10,065 nucleotides of DNA, taken from NCBI GenBank assembly GCA_022758945.1, contig JAEMQE010000198.1:1-10065 (forward strand). The letters run 5' to 3'. Shown piece after piece: positions 1 through 5,419 of the stretch. A program made the position numbers and the translations under genes. The notes below the pieces were generated by a model, which saw only the letters and a list, made by a program, of their open reading frames with translations, had not been told where the DNA came from and searched no databases. The first letter of the stretch is position 1; each line of letters opens with the position of its first letter. The stretch comes from Lentimicrobium sp. Lineage in GTDB: Bacteria; Bacteroidota; Bacteroidia; Flavobacteriales; Flavobacteriaceae.

Positions 1-32
1 TCATCTTCAAAAAATTCATCCGTGTCATTCAT
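1..32 (-). CDS. 5' end of an unidentified gene, cut by the left edge
   Basis: Reading leftwards from an ATG at 32-30, the frame stays open to the edge and begins M-N-D-T-D-E-F-F-E-D. The acidic start is typical of a cytoplasmic protein, but ten codons are too few to identify a family. It lies 32 bases downstream of the end of the metallopeptidase-like gene on the same strand, so the two could share a transcript. No Shine-Dalgarno sequence is evident, which is normal in Bacteroidota. The call rests only on an ATG with an open frame in the right orientation and could be wrong. Confidence 0.35.
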   Translation of the reverse strand, partial: MNDTDEFFED

Positions 33-64
33 TTCAATTCTCGTTAGAAATATTTTAAAGTATA

Positions 65-757
65 TTATTTTTTGGATTGCTGCAGGATGAAGGTATCAAA
101 ATCGGGTAGGTTTTTATTTTCGTAAATTTCAATAAATTGTTTGAACTGCATGTAGCCATAAACATAAGGATTTTGTGAAGCTTGTTCATAATTTTTACTA
201 AAATATTCTTCAATAGTTGAACCAACAGGAACTGGGTTTGGTAGTTTAGCCCAAATTTTTTTGGCAGCTTCATAACATTGTTTTAATTCTGTATCACGAT
301 GGTGTTTTTTTCACCACAAAATGGCAACGGTATTGGCAAAATATTCGCCTTGATATGAGCCTGCAGTTTCTCCCTTCAATGCAAACTCAAATGCGTGACC
401 CAATTCGTGAGGCAAATAGAATCCGTTAAAAAATAAGCCGAAGATTTTTTTCCCTTCCTCTTCACTTCCGGCAATTTCATAAAAGAATTGCTTTTGCTCT
501 GGAATAACTTGATCCCAAAAAGGAATGTTGGCCGCATCTTTATAAAAATAAATGAGATAAGGAGTCGTATGCAATACTGTTTTTATGTCGTATTTAATGT
601 TTTTGTTTATTTTAATTATGTTCTTACTGAAGGATTTGGTTATTAGTTGGGCATCATTTACGAGAGAAATAGTATCGGTATAAGTGGTAAACCATTTTTC
701 TTGCGCAGTTCCTATTTGAAAACAAACTAAAAAAGTTAGAAGAAAACAATTTTTCAT
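65..757 (-). pseudogene. Secreted HExxH metallopeptidase-like protein, interrupted by an in-frame TGA
   Basis: The ATG at 757-755 opens a protein with a clear signal peptide (hydrophobic residues 5-17, probable cleavage near T-A-Q19), so the product is exported. Residues 117-121 are H-E-L-G-H, the zinc-binding HExxH motif. A glutamate at 138 in G-E-Y-F-A-N could be the third zinc ligand, as in gluzincins; that assignment is inference. After Trp148 the frame hits TGA (313-311). The same frame then continues without another stop for 81 plausible codons, including S-T-I-E-E-Y-F and P-D-F-D-T-F, to TAA at 67-65. With the stop read through, the protein would be 230 residues. The simplest reading is a nonsense mutation (for example TGG or CGA to TGA) or a sequencing error. 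The 148-residue fragment keeps the putative active site. The natural substrate and the exact family are not recognised. Confidence 0.72.
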
Positions 758-783
758 TGGGTTAGATTTTAAAAATACAAAGC

Positions 784-813
784 CAAATATAATTTGTTTT
801 ATGAAACTCTCAA
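784..813 (-). promoter_or_regulatory. Bacteroidota-type promoter for the metallopeptidase-like gene
   Basis: Read on the minus strand, this is TTG (813-811), a 19-base spacer, then TATATTTG (791-784). It matches the TTG-N19-TAnnTTTG consensus of Bacteroidota housekeeping promoters at the preferred spacing. Transcription would start near 777, about 20 bases before the ATG at 757. It lies in the spacer shared with the divergent aspS promoter. Confidence 0.6.
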
Positions 814-885
814 ACGATAATTAAAATTTGAATAATAATCTTTAATGAAGTTTGCCGTTTTAGAGATTAAGTTGTTTTTTGTTTT

Positions 886-893
886 TACCTTTG
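886..893 (+). promoter_or_regulatory. -7 box of the aspS promoter
   Basis: TACCTTTG matches the TAnnTTTG -7 box of Bacteroidota. Its end is 19 bases from the aspS ATG, leaving a very short A/T-rich leader. No TTG lies at the ideal distance upstream. The nearest weak candidate is TTA at 860-862 with a 23-base spacer, so the -33 element is unassigned. Confidence 0.5.
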
Positions 894-912
894 CAGCCTA
901 AAATATAATATA

Positions 913-2664
913 ATGTATAGAAATCATAATTGTGGCGAACTCAACGCCTCCCACATCAATACTGAAGTTACCCTTGCAGGTTGGGTACAAAAATCTCGTG
1001 ATAAAGGATTTATGAATTGGGTTGATTTGCGTGACCGTTACGGAGTTACCCAATTAATTTTCGACGAAAGTCGTTCTCAAAAAGAAGTTTTTGAATTGGC
1101 AAAAACCCTAGGTCGTGAATTTGTCATTCAAGCCAAAGGAACCGTTATTGAGCGTGAAGCCAAAAACTCCACTATGGCTACTGGTGACATCGAAATCCTA
1201 GTTACAGAACTCAAAATATTGAATTCTTCCCTAACTCCGCCTTTCACAATTGAAGACGATACGGATGGTGGCGAAGATATTCGAATGAAATACCGTTACC
1301 TAGATATTCGTAGAAATCCCGTAAAAAACAACTTGCTTTTCCGTCATAAAGTGGCAATGGAAGTTAGAAAATACCTTTCGGATTTAGATTTTTGCGAAGT
1401 GGAAACGCCTTATTTAATCAAATCTACTCCAGAAGGCGCCAGAGATTTTGTTGTTCCATCTCGAATGAATGAAGGACAATTTTATGCTTTGCCACAATCG
1501 CCACAAACTTTCAAACAATTGTTGATGGTGGGCGGAATGGATAAATATTTCCAAATTGTAAAATGTTTCCGTGACGAAGATTTACGTGCCGACCGTCAAC
1601 CGGAATTCACACAAATCGATTGCGAAATGGCATTTGTGCAACAAGAAGATATTTTGAATGTTTTCGAAGGATTGACCCGTCATCTATTGAAAGAAATCAA
1701 AGGAATCGAAGTAGAAAAATTCCCAAGAATTACCTACGATTATGCGATGAAAACCTATGGAAATGACAAACCGGACATCCGTTTCGGAATGGAATTTGGC
1801 GAATTAAATGAATTCACACAACACAAAGAATTCTCCGTTTTCAATTCGGCTGAATTAGTAGTAGGAATTGCAGCACCGGGAACAGGAAACTATACTCGAA
1901 AAGAAATCGATGGATTAATTGATTGGATTAAACGTCCACAAATTGGCGCCAGCGGAATGGTTTACGTAAAATGCAACGAAGACGGAACCTACAAATCATC
2001 AGTAGATAAATTTTATGACCAAGAAGATATTGCAAATTGGGCCAAAATAACTGGAGCCAAAGCTGGTGATATGATTTTTATCCTTTCCGGTCCAGCCGAA
2101 AAAACAAGAACGCAACTTTCTGCTTTACGTATGGAATTAGCCAATCGTTTAGGATTAAGAAATCCAGCGGAATTTGCGCCGCTTTGGGTTGTTGATTTTC
2201 CATTATTGGAATTTGAAGAAGAAACAGGTCGTTATCATGCAATGCACCATCCGTTTACTTCCCCAAAGCCAGAAGATATGCACTTATTAGAAACTAATCC
2301 AAAAGCGGTTCGCGCCAATGCTTATGATATGGTGTTGAACGGAAACGAAATTGGCGGTGGATCAATCCGTATTCACGATAAAACTACCCAACAATTAATG
2401 TTTAAATATTTAGGATTTACACCAGAACAGGCAGAAGATCAATTTGGTTTCCTAATGAATGCTTTCCAATATGGCGCACCACCTCACGGAGGTTTGGCTT
2501 TTGGGTTGGACAGATTAGTGTCAATTCTGGGAGGACAAGAAACTATACGTGATTTTATAGCTTTTCCAAAAAACAATTCAGGAAGAGATGTAATGATTGA
2601 TGCTCCATCAATCATTGATGAATTACAATTAAACGAATTGCATATAAAATTAGATTTAGCGTAG
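913..2664 (+). CDS. aspS: Aspartyl-tRNA synthetase
   Basis: This cytoplasmic class II synthetase charges tRNA-Asp with aspartate using ATP. The 583 residues are close to the usual bacterial AspRS length of about 590. An N-terminal OB-fold anticodon-binding domain covers roughly residues 1-105 (G-W-V-Q-K-S-R-D near 23, V-D-L-R-D-R-Y-G near 37). The catalytic domain shows T-P-E-G-A-R-D-F-V-V-P-S-R (172-184, the flipping loop that closes over the substrate), Q-S-P-Q (195-198), motif 2 F-R-D-E-D-L-R-A-D-R-Q-P-E-F (219-232), and motif 3 G-G-L-A-F-G-L-D-R (526-534). The stretch between motifs 2 and 3 is long enough for the GAD-type insertion of bacterial enzymes. The ATG follows an AATATAATATA leader soon after a -7 box, which supports this start. 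Whether the enzyme also charges tRNA-Asn cannot be decided from this window. No terminator is obvious after it. Confidence 0.97.
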   Translation: MYRNHNCGELNASHINTEVTLAGWVQKSRDKGFMNWVDLRDRYGVTQLIFDESRSQKEVFELAKTLGREFVIQAKGTVIEREAKNSTMATGDIEILVTELKILNSSLTPPFTIEDDTDGGEDIRMKYRYLDIRRNPVKNNLLFRHKVAMEVRKYLSDLDFCEVETPYLIKSTPEGARDFVVPSRMNEGQFYALPQSPQTFKQLLMVGGMDKYFQIVKCFRDEDLRADRQPEFTQIDCEMAFVQQEDILNVFEGLTRHLLKEIKGIEVEKFPRITYDYAMKTYGNDKPDIRFGMEFGELNEFTQHKEFSVFNSAELVVGIAAPGTGNYTRKEIDGLIDWIKRPQIGASGMVYVKCNEDGTYKSSVDKFYDQEDIANWAKITGAKAGDMIFILSGPAEKTRTQLSALRMELANRLGLRNPAEFAPLWVVDFPLLEFEEETGRYHAMHHPFTSPKPEDMHLLETNPKAVRANAYDMVLNGNEIGGGSIRIHDKTTQQLMFKYLGFTPEQAEDQFGFLMNAFQYGAPPHGGLAFGLDRLVSILGGQETIRDFIAFPKNNSGRDVMIDAPSIIDELQLNELHIKLDLA

Positions 2665-2752
2665 TTTGTCGATGAAATTTGTCAGAAATCGTTGAATATC
2701 AAATATTTTAATAAAATCTAAACATTATTATCTTTCGTATTAGATTAAATAT

Positions 2753-2760
2753 TACATTTG
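2753..2760 (+). promoter_or_regulatory. -7 box of the cold-shock gene promoter
   Basis: TACATTTG fits the Bacteroidota TAnnTTTG -7 box and ends 29 bases before the cold-shock gene ATG. No clean TTG is found at the expected distance; TTC at 2734-2736 has a 16-base spacer. The implied leader is only about 20-25 bases. That is much shorter than the long cold-responsive leader of E. coli cspA, so the same RNA-thermosensor mechanism is unlikely. Confidence 0.45.
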
Positions 2761-2789
2761 CCACATTATAAATTATTATTACTATTACA

Positions 2790-2984
2790 ATGCGTACAGG
2801 TACAGTTAAATTTTTCAATGAATCCAAAGGTTACGGATTCATTACAGACGAAGAAACAGGAAAAGACATTTTTGTTCATGCATCAGGAATCAACGCGGAA
2901 GAACTTCGTGAAGGTGACAGAGTAAGCTATGAAGAAGAAGAAGGAAGAAAAGGAAAAGTTGCTGCGAAAGTAGCAGTTATCTAA
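2790..2984 (+). CDS. Cold-shock domain protein (CspA family)
   Basis: This small single-domain protein of 64 residues is an OB-fold that binds single-stranded RNA or DNA. Family members act as RNA chaperones that melt structure in transcripts. The RNP1 motif is visible as K-G-Y-G-F-I (residues 13-18) and RNP2 as D-I-F-V-H-A-S (26-32). The start M-R-T-G-T-V-K-F-F-N is typical of the family. The C-terminus is acidic then lysine-rich, with no extra domain. The gene appears to be its own transcription unit, with a -7 box upstream and a strong terminator downstream. Whether it is induced by cold cannot be told from sequence, because many paralogues are constitutive. Confidence 0.95.
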   Translation: MRTGTVKFFNESKGYGFITDEETGKDIFVHASGINAEELREGDRVSYEEEEGRKGKVAAKVAVI

Positions 2985-3015
2985 GCAAAAATTATTTTTT
3001 TGCCTACGAATGTTT

Positions 3016-3054
3016 AAAGCGTTTCGATTTATTTCGAAACGCTTTTTTTATTTT
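3016..3054 (+). terminator. Intrinsic terminator after the cold-shock gene
   Basis: AAAGCGTTTCGA (3016-3027) pairs perfectly with TCGAAACGCTTT (3034-3045) around a 6-base TTTATT loop. Together with the end of the right arm, a run of seven T follows, then A and TTTT. This 12-bp stem with a T-tract separates the cold-shock transcript from the nuo operon. Confidence 0.9.
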
Positions 3055-3140
3055 AAAACTTTCTTTTAAATTTAATAAAAGCGAAATAAAAAATTAGAAA
3101 TTAATTTTATCTTTTTGCATGCTTAATTTTAACATTATTC

Positions 3141-3171
3141 TTGTGTTTTAAATACTTGAAACCTATCTTTG
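3141..3171 (+). promoter_or_regulatory. Probable main nuo operon promoter
   Basis: TTG (3141-3143), a 20-base spacer and TATCTTTG (3164-3171) match the Bacteroidota promoter consensus. The box ends 31 bases before the nuoA ATG and follows the cold-shock terminator. Apart from a doubtful array ahead of nuoE, it is the only convincing promoter seen for the operon. Confidence 0.65.
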
Positions 3172-3202
3172 TGCCGTATTTTAGAATAAAACAATAATCA
3201 TT

Positions 3203-3568
3203 ATGCAATCAAGTCAATTAGATTTTTTTCCAATACTAATGCAAATGCTCTTAGCCATTGTATTTGTTGCAGCCATAATCATAATTTCCGGGAAATTAGG
3301 CCCTAAAAGATCATCAGCAATTAAAGATCAAAACTTTGAATGTGGTGTCGAATCTTTAGGAAATGCTCGAATTCCTTTCTCTGTAAAATATTTTCTAGTG
3401 GCTATTCTTTTCGTATTGTTCGACGTCGAGGTTATTTTCCTTTATCCTTGGGCAATCAATTTTAAGGAATTGGGAATGGAAGGAATGGTAAAAATGGTGA
3501 TTTTTATGCTTTTATTGTTGATTGGATTTTTCTACATCATCAAAAAGAAAGCGTTGGAATGGGAATAA
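3203..3568 (+). CDS. nuoA: NADH-quinone oxidoreductase subunit A
   Basis: This is a small integral membrane subunit of respiratory complex I, next to NuoH near the quinone channel entrance. The 121 residues carry three predicted membrane helices, at about 11-29, 63-84 and 96-113. Family hallmarks are the loop F-E-C-G-V-E-S with the conserved cysteine at 47, and F-D-V-E-V-I-F-L-Y-P-W-A (73-84) with the intramembrane acidic residues D74 and E76. It is the first gene of the nuo operon, directly behind a good promoter, and is followed by a repeat-bearing spacer before nuoB. Its length is normal for the family. Confidence 0.95.
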   Translation: MQSSQLDFFPILMQMLLAIVFVAAIIIISGKLGPKRSSAIKDQNFECGVESLGNARIPFSVKYFLVAILFVLFDVEVIFLYPWAINFKELGMEGMVKMVIFMLLLLIGFFYIIKKKALEWE

Positions 3569-3570
3569 AA

Positions 3571-3682
3571 TAATTACGAATTAGAAATTACGAATGACAA
3601 AATTCTAATTTCTAAAGTATTTTCTAATATGTTTTAAATTTTAAATTATGAATTCATAATTCATAATTCGTAATTCATAATT
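3571..3682 (+). repeat. Palindrome-rich repeat element in the nuoA-nuoB spacer
   Basis: This A/T-rich spacer holds nested symmetry. TTAGAAATTA (3581-3590) pairs with TAATTTCTAA (3606-3615). AATTACGAATT (3572-3582) has its inverse AATTCGTAATT at 3665-3675. AATTATGAATTCATAATT (3644-3661) is a perfect 18-base palindrome. The left end (3571-3594) recurs with one mismatch before nuoE (6661-6684). The arrangement suggests a short dispersed, REP- or MITE-like element. It could fold in mRNA and alter the nuoA:nuoB ratio, but that is inference. No promoter matching TAnnTTTG was seen inside. Confidence 0.6.
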
Positions 3683-3690
3683 TTACAAAG

Positions 3691-4239
3691 ATGAGTGATT
3701 CAAATATAAAAATGGTTGCCCCTCCTGAAGGTGTTTCTGGCGAAGGTTTCTTCGCTACAACGCTGAATGATGTTGTGGGATTGGCTCGTGCTAATTCGCT
3801 TTGGCCATTGCCTTTTGCAACCTCTTGTTGCGGAATTGAATTTATGGCAACAATGGCATCACATTACGATTTAGCCCGTTTTGGTTCTGAGCGTGTAAGT
3901 TTTTCTCCACGTCAAGCCGATATGTTGTTGGTTATGGGAACTATTTCGAAAAAAATGGGACCTATTTTACGCCAAGTTTACGAACAAATGGCCGAGCCTC
4001 GTTGGGTAATTGCCGTTGGAGCTTGTGCCTCGTCCGGTGGAGTTTTCGATACCTATTCTGTTTTACAAGGAATAGACAAAGTGATTCCGGTTGACGTTTA
4101 TGTTCCAGGCTGTCCTCCAAGACCAGAACAAATTGTAGACGGAGTAATGAGATTGCAAGATTTGGTAAAAAGCGAATCTGTAAGAAGAAGAAGTTCTCCG
4201 GAATATCAAGAATTATTGGCATCTTATAATATCAAATAA
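3691..4239 (+). CDS. nuoB: NADH-quinone oxidoreductase subunit B
   Basis: This peripheral-arm subunit of complex I carries the terminal [4Fe-4S] cluster N2, which passes electrons to quinone at the interface with NuoD. In the 182 residues the N2 ligands are visible as the tandem cysteines 46-47 (T-S-C-C-G-I-E), Cys112 (V-G-A-C-A-S-S-G-G) and Cys141 (V-P-G-C-P-P-R-P-E). The core shows the usual S-F-S-P-R-Q-A-D and G-T-I-S-K-K-M pattern. It starts after the repeat-bearing spacer and is followed 4 bases later by nuoC. The NuoC start has a purine-rich AAGGAA overlapping the nuoB stop, one of the few Shine-Dalgarno-like sites here, which suggests coupled translation. Confidence 0.97.
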   Translation: MSDSNIKMVAPPEGVSGEGFFATTLNDVVGLARANSLWPLPFATSCCGIEFMATMASHYDLARFGSERVSFSPRQADMLLVMGTISKKMGPILRQVYEQMAEPRWVIAVGACASSGGVFDTYSVLQGIDKVIPVDVYVPGCPPRPEQIVDGVMRLQDLVKSESVRRRSSPEYQELLASYNIK

Positions 4240-4243
4240 GGAA

Positions 4244-4765
4244 ATGACTTTAGAAACAACAGAAATTCAGGATAAATTAGTGGAAACATTTGGCGAAAGC
4301 GTGTTCCATTTCAATCAGGAAAAAGATATATTTTCGTTTGAAGTAGCAGCCGACAAAATTACCGCTGTTATTCTTTTTTTGAAAAATGATCCAACCTTAC
4401 GTTTTCATTTCCTAACCGATTTATGTGGAATTCATTATCCAGATAATGTGGCCGAAAGGCAGTTTGCGGTTGTCTATCATATGCATAATTGGTATGAAAA
4501 CAAACGCATAAAAATCAAAGCATTCCTAAATGGTAAAAACCCAGAAATAAAATCAGTTTCCAATATTTTTCTTTGTGCCAATTGGATGGAAAGAGAGACT
4601 TACGATTTTTACGGAATCAATTTCGTTGGTCATCCACAGTTGAAACGCATTTTGAATATGGATGAAATGGTTTCTTTTCCAATGCGAAAAGAATTTCCGA
4701 TGGAAGACGGAGGAAGAACAGATAAAGACGACCGATTCTTTGGAAGAACACCTCAAAATAAATAA
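4244..4765 (+). CDS. nuoC: NADH-quinone oxidoreductase subunit C
   Basis: This is the 30-kDa-type hydrophilic subunit of the complex I connecting arm. It holds no cofactor and packs against NuoD. The 173 residues end in the family signature A-N-W-M-E-R-E-T-Y-D-F-Y-G-I-N-F (about 117-132) followed by G-H-P-Q-L-K-R-I-L, with the usual R-K-E-F-P-M ahead of a charged tail. It is a separate protein here, not fused to NuoD as in E. coli. The stop TAA is followed at once by TAG. In a typical nuo operon nuoD would come next; here a toxin-antitoxin pair starts 14 bases later. The stop region (4755-4766) is repeated at the end of the HEPN gene. Confidence 0.96.
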   Translation: MTLETTEIQDKLVETFGESVFHFNQEKDIFSFEVAADKITAVILFLKNDPTLRFHFLTDLCGIHYPDNVAERQFAVVYHMHNWYENKRIKIKAFLNGKNPEIKSVSNIFLCANWMERETYDFYGINFVGHPQLKRILNMDEMVSFPMRKEFPMEDGGRTDKDDRFFGRTPQNK

Positions 4766-4766
4766 T
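4755..4766 (+). repeat. Left copy of a direct repeat flanking the MNT-HEPN module
   Basis: AAAATAAATAAT spans the last codons and stop of nuoC. The same 12 bases occur at 5396-5407, close to the end of the HEPN gene. Both copies are preceded by TC plus an A-run that differs by one A. The sequence is simple and A/T-rich, so chance is possible. Confidence 0.5.
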
Positions 4767-4779
4767 AGTTTTAGAAATA

Positions 4780-5079
4780 ATGAAATTAATAGATGACAAC
4801 CAACAAAAATTAAATGCCCTTTGCGTGCAGCATCACGTAAAGCAATTGTATTTGTTTGGTTCAATTCTAACAGAAAAGTTCAACAAGGATAGCGATATTG
4901 ATATGTTGATACAGTTTTCTACTATTGATTTAAAAGATTATTTTGACAATTATATGGACTTTAAAGAAAGTGTAGAGAAACTTTTTAACAGGTCGATTGA
5001 TTTAGTGGAAAACCAAGCGATAAGAAATCCTATTTTCAGAAAAGTTGTTGACAGAGAAAAACAATTGATCTATGGATGA
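4780..5079 (+). CDS. mntA: MNT-domain nucleotidyltransferase antitoxin (MntA type)
   Basis: A minimal nucleotidyltransferase of 99 residues. The catalytic motif is intact: L-F-G-S (25-28), ten residues, then D39-I-D41, that is GSx10DxD. A third carboxylate, D74 in S-I-D-L-V-E, completes the metal-binding triad. In characterised MntA-HepT systems this enzyme neutralises the HEPN ribonuclease by adding AMP groups to a tyrosine. The immediate downstream HEPN partner makes that role likely here. The gene overlaps that partner by 8 bases (ATGGATGA), the usual arrangement for the pair. It starts 14 bases after nuoC, with no TAnnTTTG promoter in the gap, so it is probably transcribed with nuo. Base composition is about 30% GC by hand count, lower than nuo. 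The assignment as antitoxin is by family and context only. Confidence 0.88.
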   Translation: MKLIDDNQQKLNALCVQHHVKQLYLFGSILTEKFNKDSDIDMLIQFSTIDLKDYFDNYMDFKESVEKLFNRSIDLVENQAIRNPIFRKVVDREKQLIYG

Positions 5080-5419
5080 GAAAATTTTAAAATCTTTATA
5101 TGACATTAAAATAGCAATTGATGAAATTGACTTGTTTTTATCAAATGAAGAAAAGACTTTCTCCAATTATTCGAAGAATATTTTACTAAAAAGAGGAATA
5201 GAAAGAAATTTAGAAATTATTGGCGAAGCGGTAAATAGAATTTTAAAGGAAAATCCTGAATTTTCTATACTCAACGCCAAGAAAATCATAGGCTTAAGGA
5301 ATCAAATTATTCACGCTTATGATAACATTTCTGATGAAAATATTTGGAGTATTGTAATAAAACATATTCCAAATTTAAAAAACGAAATAGAATCAAAAAT
5401 AAATAATTCAACATTATAA
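5072..5419 (+). CDS. hepT: HEPN-domain ribonuclease toxin (HepT/DUF86 type)
   Basis: The 115 residues form an all-helical HEPN protein of the DUF86/HepT family. The active-site motif is R76-N77-x3-H81-A-Y83 (R-N-Q-I-I-H-A-Y). It gives both the RNase signature R-x4-H and the extended R-x4-H-x-Y, whose tyrosine is the AMP acceptor in characterised HepT proteins. I-G-E-A-V-N-R (50-56) is also typical. All key residues are present, so the toxin looks intact. Family members cleave RNA and stop growth when not neutralised. The gene overlaps its antitoxin by 8 bases and its TAA directly abuts the nuoD ATG (TAAATG). It is very AT-rich, about 25% GC over 5101-5400 by hand count. Its last codons include a repeat of the nuoC 3' end, so its C-terminus may come partly from the old nuoC-nuoD junction. 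Confidence 0.88.
   Translation: MDEKILKSLYDIKIAIDEIDLFLSNEEKTFSNYSKNILLKRGIERNLEIIGEAVNRILKENPEFSILNAKKIIGLRNQIIHAYDNISDENIWSIVIKHIPNLKNEIESKINNSTL
5396..5407 (+). repeat. Right copy of the direct repeat flanking the MNT-HEPN module
   Basis: AAAATAAATAAT lies inside the last codons of the HEPN gene, 641 bases after its identical partner at the nuoC stop. Joining the two copies would leave nuoC with its own TAA followed by TTCAACATTATAA and the nuoD ATG, a normal short intergenic spacer. This is consistent with an insertion or duplication junction. Confidence 0.5.

Noticed and set aside
55..273. A separate 72-residue minus-strand gene
   Set aside because: It is out of frame with the metallopeptidase-like gene, and its translation is low-complexity. 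The frame continuing the upstream gene past the TGA is the better coding candidate.
311..313. Programmed recoding of TGA (selenocysteine or tryptophan)
   Set aside because: TGA ends the MNT gene here, so it is a normal stop. No selenocysteine insertion hairpin was recognised after the codon, and the context shows no known selenoprotein motif.
4571..4579. CTTTGTGCC inside nuoC as a promoter or repeat copy
   Set aside because: It encodes the conserved L-C-A-N-W part of NuoC, there is no TAnnTTTG match, and it is a single copy, so coincidence is enough.
4553..4864. Minus-strand open frames across nuoC and the MNT gene
   Set aside because: They are antisense shadows of clear plus-strand genes, with no family resemblance or promoter.
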